Shown here piece after piece: positions 1 to 13,200 of a stretch of DNA of 64,000 bases; positions within the stretch are counted from its first letter, which is position 1; each line of letters begins with the position of its first letter. The position numbers and the translations under genes were made by a program. The stretch is from the NCBI GenBank assembly GCA_013397795.1, contig VZTJ01002466.1, positions 1,356,522 to 1,420,521 on the forward strand, in the 5' to 3' direction. Source of the stretch: Orthonyx spaldingii (lineage: Eukaryota > Chordata > Aves > Passeriformes > Orthonychidae). A model generated the notes under the pieces. That model was not told the DNA's origin and searched no databases. It saw only the letters and a list, made by a program, of their open reading frames with translations.

Positions 1-1283
1 TTGAACACAAAAACTCAGAAGTTTCAAGATGCTCCAAAAAGACTGAAAAAAATACTATTTACCAATGCAATTAAATGAAGGAAAAAGATTTTAAAAACTC
101 CTACTTGTCTATATACACTAGTGTTTAAATGCAAGTTATCCTGTAGAATTTAAACACTAATGGCAGTTTTTGTAAGCCCTGAGTTCCATCCTACATCCCC
201 ACTCCTCCCTATCCGGCCCCCCACCTGTCTTGAGACCTTCACTTTTGCAAGGGATGTTGCCTTTGCTTATACAAAAAAGGAAGATACTAAACAGAACATT
301 GCTTCTTAAATGCTGCCACACAGGAAACTACTCTCCCTTTTCTGTTTTCGCAAAGGATAACCGTGCAAATATATGCTGATGTAAGAAAATGCAACTGTAG
401 CAGAGATAAAGTCTAATATACCAATCCAAAAAGCTTTTGTAATAGCAGCAGAAGCATGTGTCTCACTGTGTGTAGGGTAGAATTTTCTCACGGCTCCAGG
501 AACTAGTTTGTACCCATGCCCATTCTGCTGTTTCCTAAGCAGCTGGATTGCAATTAATAGCAGTATGCCTAATTTATATAATTATGTGATCTACACCTCA
601 TGGGTAGATATTCCCTAGATGAGACCTCCCTGACCAAATGACTTAATATTTACTATAAGTACACATCTCTCGTATTTTTATTTATTTTATTCCAAATTCT
701 TCCAATTCAGCCTAGTGTTTAATTATTGTGGAAGGAGAGAAGAAACAGCTGCAATACAGCACCAGCTGAGACCGTTTGGAAAACTTCCAACTCATCCAGT
801 TCTGGTTCTTTATATTAAGCTTAATCAATCTAATTTTGACAGAGGAAATTAACTCCAAGAACTGTTCTGTGGGTCAGCCCATCTTGTATAACACTGCACC
901 CTGAATGTCTAGCACAAGACAATCTAGCACAGAGACGACACCTCCTGGATGAAGTACCACCCAAAATTCCATATTCCAACTGATTGTTACTTGTTTTTCT
1001 GTAACTCAGTGTAAGAGGTGTCATAAGCTACAATATTTCATGGACACAATTCACAAGGTGCAAAACATACAAAACAACCTAATTCAATTAGGTTAAGTGA
1101 AAATCCATTAAATATATATGGAATCACGTACCACGTACCAATAGTTTGGTACACATGTAGCACAAATAGAGCAATTATTTCTGCCTAGGAATGCAAGCAA
1201 GTGCATTTTTCTGAATGCTGAGCAGAAATTTAGTTATTTAAACCAGTTTTTGAGGCAATACACTAAACAACAATCTGAAGAGA
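1..1283. other. PDHX intron 3, no gene seen
   Basis: This AT-rich intronic stretch continues off the left edge. I looked on the minus strand for the expected fourth PDHX exon and did not see it. The short open frames here resemble no family and lack coding character. Confidence 0.6.
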
Positions 1284-4200
1284 TGTCGCTGTTGAGCCAA
1301 TGTCGAAACAGAGGCACACGAGAGAGATTGCCGAGAAATAGGAATTATTTATTTAAATGCAGCTTTTATATACAAAATGAATGATCACTGGGATTGGCCA
1401 CAGCCCTCTGCCCCCTGGGGCTGATTGGCCACAGACATTCCCGCCTGTTCCCAAAGGAGCTCTGAACACCTTATCTTTGTTTACCATAAACAGAAAGATT
1501 TTCTCGTGAGAAAGAGGTTCTGTGCTGTCACAAAGAGAAGTTGTATCACCCTACTCAGAAATGCAGGATCCCTACCAGTATTTTAGCCAATATGCCATCA
1601 TCACTTGATTCCATGGTAACCACTGCTTTGTCCGTTTCAATTTCACACAATGCATCTCCAACATTCACTGTGTCACCTGCAAAATACAACAGAACTTAAG
1701 AATACTTACCCTAAGCTTCTTTTCAGATTTAATCACGTAAGACAGATATTCTCCATATAACACAGTCATTTTTTGTTCTTTAATATATTTTATAGCTACT
1801 TGATCCCCCATCATTGCTTATCATATTGTATCTTTCCAAAAAAACCACCAAGATTCAAGAAACACAAACTGCTGTGGCAGAACACTGACATGTTCCAAGT
1901 ACTGATGTTTACAGTAGGCTTTCCAAGAGGAACTTCACGCACAATGAAATTTATTTCCAGAACGCCATACTCAGTAGCACTGCCATGAATAAAATACTGA
2001 GCCTTCCATATTCACTGGTAGTTACCAGTCAGAGCAATCCAGAACTGCTTATGACAAAGGTATCATAGTTCTGTAACTGGTATCTACACTATTAAAGGCA
2101 TTCCAATAAAAACCTCAGGAATTTTAATGTCTTCAGGAAAGCACAGCTGCAAGCTTGCTTAATCTCCTATATAGTTCAGAAAGGTCTTTTAAAGCATTCA
2201 TTCATTCATACTTTGTGAAATAAAAATATGCACAAGTGCTAGAAATTGCTTTTGCTACGTTACACAAATCCAAGATTAATTCTGAAGCATACTCCTCCTC
2301 TGCTTTTGAAGAATATCTGTATCTGCTAGCAGATGATAAAGATATTATGCCTCTGGATTATTTCAACAAATCAATACTGACTAGATGGCCAACACTAAAA
2401 TTGAAATTACATTAAAAACTGTAACGTACTTGAATATTTTGGCTTCCAACAAAATACAGCTTTTTTCCTTAGAGAGACAATACACACAAGCCTAAAAAAT
2501 GCCTACAATTTAATATGAAGTCAAATTTTAATACTTCCCCATTAGCAGAAATGCTGCAACAGCATTACCTGTCTAAGCATTTAGCTTAACTACTGATATT
2601 GCTCTATTGTGCTTAAGGAGCAAAATTAAAACCTAGTGCAGGTTACCACCTATATTTAGATAAGAGACAAACACTATAAAAAAAAGATTTTCTGTTTCAG
2701 GACTACATGAATTAGAAAGGGAAAATAAGGTGTTGTACTTCATTTGTGTTAAATGAAAACATCAAAAGCTCAGTCACCTATATAGTTTTATAAGTCATAA
2801 ATGTTCCTATTACAGAAACTGGCAGAGAAATACACTTCATTTTTTAAATGTAATAATCTAACAACTACATTACACTTTGCAATAACTACAGCATGAACAG
2901 TTTATAAGAGGAAGTCAAAACTCCAGACTCTATACTAGTGTTTTAATTTCACTGGATCATTAATTCAAGTAGCCCATATATCAGATCATTAGGCAAGTAC
3001 TTCTCAGCTGTTAAGAACTCAAATTGTTGGGCAAACTCTGTAATTTACAGAGCTAAGACTGGCAAGTAGAAAGGAGCTTAACTCTGTATCTTAATTTGCC
3101 ATCAGCCTGTAAGTGTTCTGCACCATTAAAAAGAAATCCCAGTGCTCAGAGGCCTGAAGCAGTATCTCCAGCAGGGCAGGCCAGCCAAGGCAAATACCTT
3201 CATCCATGTGTTTGTCACACATCACATCTCAACTTGGGGACCTGAGGCTGTGCACAGAAAACTAAGTATTGCCTTGCACAGGGAAGGCAAGAGGAAAAGT
3301 CTTCAGAGAACTGGATAAACCACTTTTCCACTACTTTTTTCTTTTCCTTTCATTGCTGCAGCCATAGTTGCCACAAATTTGAAAGGCAATTGACTAAATG
3401 CAGTATATTTCATTGCAGCATTCGTCCTACGTGTGTTTCAGTTCCCAAGTGCAATAGAAAGGACCATACTTACTTTCATTAGAGACTGCAATATTTGTGA
3501 GAGCTCCTAATTGACGCACACCTTGATGTCAATTACAAATCAGCTTTCCCAATAATTAGGATTAAGAAAGCATATCTTTGCTCTTACAGTTTAAACTGAG
3601 AGAACAGCATTTGCAACAGAAGTTGCCTGAACAGGAGCTCTCCAAGATTTAAGTAACGCCCTTGAAAAATCTTGGGTAGGGTTTGGGCTTTTTTGTTTTT
3701 GGTTTTTTCTTTCTTTGTTTTTGGTTTGGTTTGAATGATTAAATTCTTATAACTAGGCCGAATGGTTAGGATCTCTACTGAAGCACAGTTTCCTTCTAGG
3801 AGACCCAACTGGCATCCAAGAGCTTTTTTTTGTCAACTACTGACAGACAAGTATCTAAATCACAAGATACAAACTGCATTTCTTAAAGTACTCTTTGCAA
3901 ATAAAATCAGAGTTGACTGAATGTAGATACTGAAGTCCCTGGAGCTGATGTCTCAAAAGGTAGCAGAGTTACACCATGTATGGATGCTGCCAGCACTGTT
4001 GTATATTCTGTTTTCTGCCCACATTAACAAGAGGATTTTGGTCTCCTGGGCTGTCAGTCTACCATCTCTCATCAACATCAAATTCATACATAATAAATAC
4101 AATTTTTAGAAACATAGTTTTATCTTTGTGAAAATGACTTTATTACCCACAGGAATCAACATGAAACTGCATTAACAATGAGAAGGAAAAGTAAAGCTGT

Positions 4201-7200
4201 CAATTAAATTCAACGCTTTCCCTTCTGCAGTAGTGAAATTATCTGTCCATCCTGTGAAACTGTAAAATGAAAACGTTTGATATTTACACAAAGAACAGAA
4301 AAATTATCAAAATAGTATTATACTGACCCCTTCTGGTTACACAGCAGGAAAAACATTTCATATGCAGGCAGCTTGCTTCTGTCAACTGCTTAAAAATATT
4401 TATTTTCTTGGATATTAGATTGTCAAACATTTATATTCAGTAATAAAGCTATTTTTACAAGGCAAACGCGCTGGAGAATTAACTAGTTAAGGGCATCCCT
4501 TACAGAGAGGAGTGTAAGCATTAAATCACTATTTTCTTCAAAATTTATCTTCACTTTTTTTTTTAATATTGTCTTTATACTTATTGTCAAGACTCTTAGA
4601 GGAAACAAAAATATTGAGAGGAACTAATTATGGTCACACATGTGGCCAATGAGACAAAATACTATATTCGGGTTTGGTCTTCTTTCTAAATAGAAAATAG
4701 AGCAATAAAAATACTAAAATAGTTTTCTTTCAAAATCCAATCATCAGTTAAGATTGATTTTAGTTTAATTAAAATAGGTGTGGAGCTTTTTTTTCTTTTG
4801 TGTTCAGGTGGATAGTGGAAAGACTGAGAGAAATCATTGTATAACTTTTGACACTTTTTTATGAGGAAAGCTGATTCATTCATGTTGGGGAGCAAACTGG
4901 AATCTACTTCAACTCCCACCATGCTCTCTTTGCTTTCCCTTATAATTTTGAATGCTATAATTAATTACTGTAAAACAGGCTACCGTTGATTTTTAATGTC
5001 TTACAATTACTGACAACTAATGAATATAAAAAGGACTTTAGATCATTCTTTCCTCTCTATGTAATCTTGGACTTGATTAACTGAAGCCTGAAGTTTCAAG
5101 AACACTGGTGCAATTTTTTTAACATAAGAAGACATAAACTTCTCTTTTGTTCCCAGCACATTCTACAGAAATTCTTACTAAAAGTTTGATGAGCAAAAGG
5201 TCAAGTCCACTACCACAGCAGTAAGCTGCCTTCCAACTATCTCTCAAAATGTATTCAAAATGTAAGAAAGCAAAGTTCTCCACTAACACAATAATGGAAT
5301 CTGTATCAACACTTAAAAGGATAAGCCAAAGGAAAAAGCTTACTTAGGCACAATAGTCAAAACACATTTAGTTATCCAAATTGCATCTGTCAAAAATAAT
5401 AAGCTTTAAGATATTTTCTTTTCTCCAGATGTATTCACCTCTTTAGCAAATCTAAAAATGCCTGTGAACAAGATGTATTCCTACTGCCATCCAAAACTCT
5501 GTAAGGCATCCTATACCAATGGACAACTGCTACATGGAATCCAAAACTACAGCCAAAATTCAATTTTAATATTAAATTGAAGAAGGGACAGGGTAGGAGT
5601 AAACAGAATACAGGTCTCCTGACAGAATGGGCACTGCTGACTCTTCTACATATCATTTTTCATTTACATACAACCTACATGAAGACAAAACTTGACAGAC
5701 TTTTTATCCAGTTGCTCCAAAATATTTTAACAGAAGCACTCTGTCAGAGCACAGAGTTCAGGCTTTTTTTGGATGAGCAGTTTAATTTTCAGTTTGGGTT
5801 CTTCTAGGGAAAAATTTCCCCATTTGGTATTAGGTTTGTGAAAGTAATTTAAATTTCTCTCAGCTTTAACTGTAGACTATAATTAAGATATTAAAAAATA
5901 TACTCAAAAATACCGTATCTTTCATGCTATTTCATAACACAGCAGAATAATGAAACAGAGACCCTCCCCCAAGTCCCTGGCTCTCAGACTTCCAAAGTTA
6001 CTGATCAGCATGACAACACTGGGAATTAAAAACAGCACTCACACCCTGGAACAGCCTAATGGAAATTTTTCAAAAATATTATCAACACAATCTTTTGGAC
6101 AATTAAGCAAAAAACATTTCAAGAACAACTGATTTCAAAGCAGGTACAGTTCATGATGACAGCATCCATATACCAAACATTTTGCTTCAAAATACTAATC
6201 TATAACCAGGAAGAATGACCTTACTCTTACAGAATAGATTTACGTAGCTGAAACATAATGGAAAATGTGACCACAGAAAATGCTATCTTACCTTCCTTTT
6301 TTAACCATTTCACGATGTTTCCCTCTTCCATTGTTGGAGAAAGTGCAGGCATAAGAACTTTAATACCAGGTGTACCTGCAAAACAAGCATCAGGTTATCT
6401 CAATTGAGTGCTTTTTCAGTATAATTTTTTTCTCAGTTAACTGCTTAACAGAAATGAAACTAAAAGTGCATGAATCTGAAAGATAATTGAACAAAAGATC
6501 CACTATGATGCTCTTTTTTTTAAGTTTACATACAAGCACGCCCACCAAAGAGCACAAAGGAAAACAAGGCACATTATAAGAGAAATGGAAATTCAAGAAC
6601 TCTAAATTCCTAGACCTAACGTTTTGTTGATCATCTTGAAATCCACCAAAAGCACTAGATCCTCATTTCTCCTGTCCTCCTTCTCCTCCTTGACACAGAC
6701 TGTGGAATTTTTTCCAGATTAAAGCATACCTTTTAAATTAATAAAGCTTTTGTGATCCTAGTATTCCAGACACTGATAATGTACCTCTTTCACTAATAAA
6801 CTTTTTTAATGTTTATTTTTCCTTTATATTAGAAAAATGTACCTACTTTGCAGAAATCACTTAATTTCAGGTGTCAGTGATTTCACCTTGAGTATCTGTT
6901 AAAAAGATCTTGAAAGATTTCTCATTACAGTGTTTCTTTTCATGGGCACCTACATAGAGACCAGGTAAATTCTTAGCTTTTTCTTTCCTTTGACAAGCCA
7001 AATAAAAACCTCTGAAAAGACCACGCAGCTGGCAGGTCACTGCAGTTTGCAATTGGCTGAATTGGCTCAGCAAACCCATATGCAGAAGCAGCACTGCCTA
7101 ACAGCAAGTGTGTGCCATGTTAGTGGGATTCTTCCGAGGGCAGCGCTCAGGATACAGCACAGTCCCTGGCTTCGCAGCAAATTACACCTCTTGTCATCTG

Positions 7201-10200
7201 ATCCTCTGTGCCAAGGGAGTATTCTGACATTCATATGAGAGATACTACCTTTCTGAACTTTTAAGAGTAGTTATGAGGCCAAGAAAGAGTGTTTTTTCAG
7301 ATACAATTTTGTAAAAGCAGCTTTCCAGTATCTGATTTTTGTGGTTCTTTCTTGAACTATTATGTCTGAATTTGTGTTTAGTTAGAGAATAGAAAATAGA
7401 CACATAGAAGGTACATTGTATACAATGGCAAAATTCAGTTCTGCTTCATATTCCCTTTTCTCTAATACCCAGCATTAAGGATTGTTATCATTCACTAGAA
7501 AACAACATCACATTTCTCCCAGTTGCTATATTGCTTGGAGTAGTCAGGAACAGCTAAAAAAGAAAAAATCTTATGAATTAATTCTTTTTCGATTTTTTCC
7601 TTATCTGCTTTTCAGCTCAAAATTCTTCTAGTTTTTTCCTTGTCCCTTTTTTTTTTTCCCAGAAGCTGTGCTAAGGCACATGGAGACCAGGAAGGTGATT
7701 CAGGACAGCCAGAACAGCTTCACCAAAGGTAAGTCCTGCCTGGCCAACCTGGTGGCTTTCTACAGTGGAGGGACTACACCAGTGGCAAAGAAGGGCCATG
7801 GATGCCACCTCTCTGGACTTCTGTAAGGCCTAAGACACGGTTCCCCACAACATTGTTCTCTGTAAATTGGTGAAACAGGGATTTGATGTGTGGACTGTTT
7901 CGTGGCTAAAGAATGGGTTGGATGGTTGCACCCAGAGGGCAGTGGCCATCGTCTCAGTGTCCCCATGGACATTGGTGACAAGTCTCTTGGAAGTACTGGT
8001 GGATGAAAAGCTGTCATGTGGCCGGTTCTGGCTCACAGCCCAGAAGGCAAACATAGCCTGGGACATATAAAAATCAGTGTGGCCAGCAGGTCAAGGGAGG
8101 TGATTCTGCCTCTCTACTCTGCTCTGGTGAGATCCCACCTGGAGTACTGCACCCAGCTCTTGAATCCTCAGCACAGCAAAGACATGGATGTGTTGGAGGG
8201 GGTCCAGGGGACAGCCACAAAAACGAGGGATGGAGCACCTCTTGTATGAGGAAACTTCAAGAGAGTTGGCATTGTTCAGGCTGGAGAAGAGAAGGTTCCA
8301 GGGAGACCTTATTGCTTACTGAAGGGGGCTTCTAAGAAAGATGGGAACAGACTTTTTAGTAAGGCCAACAGCAATAGGACAAGGGGCAATGGTTTGAATT
8401 GAAAAAGGAAGGATTTACTACATGTAGGGAAGATTTTTACAATGAGAGAGGTGAAACACAGTAACAGGTTGTCCAGAGTGGTGGTGGATGCCCCATCACT
8501 GGGAACATTCACAGTCAGGTTGGATGGGGTTCTGAGCAACCTGGTCTATTTGAAGACATCCCCGCTCAGCGCAGGCGGGTTGGACTAGATGACCTTAAAA
8601 GGTCTCTTCCAACCACTCTGTAATTTTTTAAAAATGTGAAACAGAAACATTGTAGCAAACCTCTAATGACCTAAGAAGCCATCAATGATCTTGACATTTT
8701 AAAATGCACCAAGAGCAGAAAGTGAGTTATTTATTCCCTAAAGCCCCCAAGACAGCAACACAATCAGGATCATGATACCCAAAACACTTGAATTTTGTGG
8801 AAATGAGCTCAATTTGATGTTCCCAGAAGACTGCATGAGCAAATACACCCTTTTTTGGCGCAGTCTTTCCATGGTGCTTTCAGTTCAACATTACTTATGA
8901 CTGTAATGTTTAGAAATGTATCTAGACAATGTTCCTTGTCATACTCACAATTCCCATCTGAATTACATCCAAACACTTTCCTTAAAGAGTTTCTTCTTGC
9001 AACATCTCATCTCGGACTAACATACAGAAAAATGAACTGTTACGTATGTGAATGCTTATCTGTGTTTATTTACCAAACAAAGTTTTGTAGTATTTGAAGT
9101 ACAACTGACAAATTGAAGTATGAGTTAACAATTGTCTTATGCTATACATGTTCACTCAAAAATAATATTTATTGACAACAGCAAGTAGAAAATAATACAT
9201 TATAGGATGCAAAGAACTGTTTTCAGTTTCATTAGTCTAACTTGACAAGTCTGACAAACAAAACATTATTTTGAAGTCATATCCCACAAATACCTAGGAT
9301 TATTGAGAACTAGCGGACAGACCTCACTAAAAAAAAGTGAAAATAATCCACATTTTTAATCAGGAAAACATTAATTTTTAAACATGATGGCTCACATTTC
9401 TCTTCCATAAAGAGCTACTTGATTCATTTCCCAGAATATGCTTCACACTTTGGCATAAATACAAAACTGAGCAACAAATTTGTGCCACTGTAACATCTTC
9501 CCTTCAATGCTACGAGCAACTACCACAAAACACACAACCCATTCTGGTCCTTTCATGAAGTTAGAAGAGGAACTCCAACAGCAAGTACCCATGAAATGAA
9601 CACATAAATAAATAAAACTGGATACAAAGCAGAAGGAAGGCCCTTGTGCATCCATTCAATGCTTGTGTAGAGATGCCCATGTTCAGAAAAGTGCAGTGCT
9701 GTTGCAATTAAGAGCCTTGTTCAGCACGAGATACACTACAACACCAGCCACAAGAACTGTCTTTCAAAGCTGTTTAGTTGCTTTTTAGTTAATGACCATA
9801 CACATACAAAAACCCAGGCTTAAATGTGCCTCTACAAAGAAAAGCAACCTTACAATGTAGAATTACCTTCACCATGTATTATTTGCCCTCATTAAATTAA
9901 AGAAGGGGATAATAAAAGGAATCTCTGTGTTTATGGAAGCTAGGTGCACTGTACAGGCAGCCTTTACAAGCACTTTGGGAAGTAAATACTGTTGCTTTTT
10001 CATTATGGGTCAGCAAAAAGTTCTGGCAATTTGCACACAATCTCAAAGACTAAGCTCATGGGCATATTAGAATTTAGAATCATAAGCACGTGAAACTTCT
10101 GAACTCCCAGTCACCACCCACTGATTTTTACTTCTATCAAGAGTAACTGTGTTATTACACATCAATTATCTGAATAAAAGAGGAGGAAGACTTAAAAAGA

Positions 10201-13200
10201 ACCCAAACAAACTCCACATGACAAAAAGGCTGCTATTTTAGAGACAGCTCTCTGTGTATCCAAGAGAATTTGATCTTGGTGACATGTTTTAAGAATCAAG
10301 TCGAATCTGGGAACATTTCTGCTGCCGTCCCTCTCCATGAAGGGATTCAATGCATATTTAGGTTGCATGTCAAACACACTGAGGAGCAGGGCTTTTAGAG
10401 AACAGCAGACCAGCACACCTCTGTCCTTCCCTATAAATTGCCATCTAAGAACCCCAGTGAGAATGAATTTTGTACTTACTCAGCATAACACTTTCATTGC
10501 CTCTTTTCGACCTCCTTTGACGTGGAACCAACTACAGCATTTTCAAACCAAAAAAAACCCACAATGAACTGAAGGCAAATGCTTTAATGTGTCCCACCAG
10601 AGAGATATTTCATAACTTCCTACACATACTCTGTAGGCAGTAGAGAATTGAAAAATGTACTGCAACTTAATGCCAATGGTAAGATTATGAAACATTAGAA
10701 ACAAAGAAAAATTGCCACACCTCTAACATAAAGAGGTCATTCTACTTTTTCTATTTTTCCTCTTTCTCTGTGACCAACAGACTAGGAATGCCATTCTGAA
10801 TTGTTTTAATTATGCAAAACAACGTTTCCTCTACCAATACCACAGACAAGGACAGGAACATACAGAGAAACAAAAAACCCATGTGACATGAAAAACTAGA
10901 TCCACATGAACCAATACTTCAAACAGTGGCTTTTTCAGAAACAGAAAAGCAGAGGAAAAAAACTAATGCTAAAATAAAATTGACTTAACTTTAAATTGCC
11001 AAACTAGGAACCAAGAGAGAGTTTTATATTCAAAGGAGCTATATTTTACCAGAGAACTTATTACTTTTCCTCTTTGTTTCTATTTTAGAGGCAACAATAA
11101 GAAAAATGGTGTCACCAAAACACACACCACCTTGAAAAGCTGTTAGTACACTAGAAAGGCTGAATGAGGAAAGCCTGAATGAGTTAAAGGTGTGATCTAT
11201 CCACCCTAACACTTAAAAGCTTACTGTAAGGAATTAAAAAATTTTAGTTATTTGCATATCCAAATTTAGAAATGTAACTCCAGCTATATATTAACTACTG
11301 TCTCCATAAAGTACTACAATAGGTTGTCTGGAAGAACTGTAGACAAGAGTTATCTAAGGAACTCAGTAATAAGACCAATTTAGGAGTAGTTTATTCTGCA
11401 TTATATTATATTTGCATACTATTATACATAGAAAGAAGCAAATTTCTTCTAACAAAATTTGAAAATAAGTAATATTTATTTCAAGAAAGGGATAGACTTC
11501 CCTGTATCACACAGAGCAGGTTTTACAAAGGAAAAGATTTTCATACTGCAAAGCAGCAAAGGCAACCAGTGCTGGAAAGAAGGAAATGCTGAGGTCTAAT
11601 CCACAATGATTAAACTGTCTCTGAACTACTTCTGAGTTTTACTACACAAGGTTAATGAAAGCTCATTTTTTCATAAGTGCACTTAAACCCCAAAGAGTTC
11701 AGGTATTTCATGCTCAGCATCACACCAGGACCTCATAACAATGCACCTGATCACTGTTTAAATGTTTTACAAGTTGTAACTTACAGATCAAGTAGGGAAA
11801 GATCACATTTCATTTCAGGATCCATAACTCTTCCCACATCTCTCAGAGACAGAGGAAAAGGTGGAAGGGTAGATGATCTGCCTGATAACTGTGTAACAAC
11901 AAACTCCTGAAAAATGCATCTTGAAAGGGTGTTGTCATAACCTCACACCTTGACTTCTATGTAGAAAAGGATGCTAGACATGCAATTAATAAACTCAAAC
12001 TCTATTTTTCCATTAAAAAACCAAACAGAATTACATAAAATATATATTACACACCCTTCTCCAGTTACTTGAAACATTAACTGGAGAGTAAGATGACAGA
12101 AATGTGGTGGAATTGCCAAATATGGACCAAAAAAAAAAAAAAAAATTTTTTTTCAGTGCTTAGCTATACTTACACTTAGAAAACACACTCCTGTTTTCAA
12201 TAGTGAGAACTTTCTCCTTATCCACAACAAAATATTTTCATGTTCAAAGGCTTAATTTATTTTGCTCTCTAGATTTCAATTCCTTCAATGATCTTGCTTT
12301 CTAGACCTTTAATAAATCTCACGTCTCTCTCCGAATTTTCTCCTGTCAGCCCATACACATCCTGACGTGCTTTCAGTACCTCCAGAGACCAAACCAAACA
12401 CACCAGAGGAACCCACGGCCACAGCCGCTCACCCACCTCCCCATGGGTCACTGCTCAGTGCCTGCCGTCTCCCTGCGCAGCTGGGGAGTAGACAGGGCTG
12501 GAGAAAAGATGTTTTTAAGGGGTTTTTTTTTCCCCTTCTCATTGTCCTGCTCTGATTCTGACTGGCAATAAACTCAGTTAATATCCCCAAATCGAGTCTG
12601 CTCTGCCCATGACAGTAATCGACGAGTGGCCTCTCCCTGCCCGTATTTCAAAGCATGAGTCTTCTGATTATTTTCTCTCCCCTGCCCAGTGGCGGAGGGG
12701 AGGCTTTNGAGAGAGTTTTATATTCAAAGGAGCTATATTTTACCAGAGAACTTATTACTTTTCCTCTTTGTTTCTATTTTAGAGGCAACAATAAGAAAAA
12801 TGGTGTCACCAAAACACACACCACCTTGAAAAGCTGTTAGTACACTAGAAAGGCTGAATGAGGAAAGCCTGAATGAGTTAAAGGTGTGATCTATCCACCC
12901 TAACACTTAAAAGCTTACTGTAAGGAATTAAAAAATTTTAGTTATTTGCATATCCAAATTTAGAAATGTAACTCCAGCTATATATTAACTACTGTCTCCA
13001 TAAAGTACTACAATAGGTTGTCTGGAAGAACTGTAGACAAGAGTTATCTAAGGAACTCAGTAATAAGACCAATTTAGGAGTAGTTTATTCTGCATTATAT
13101 TATATTTGCATACTATTATACATAGAAAGAAGCAAATTTCTTCTAACAAAATTTGAAAATAAGTAATATTTATTTCAAGAAAGGGATAGACTTCCCTGTA

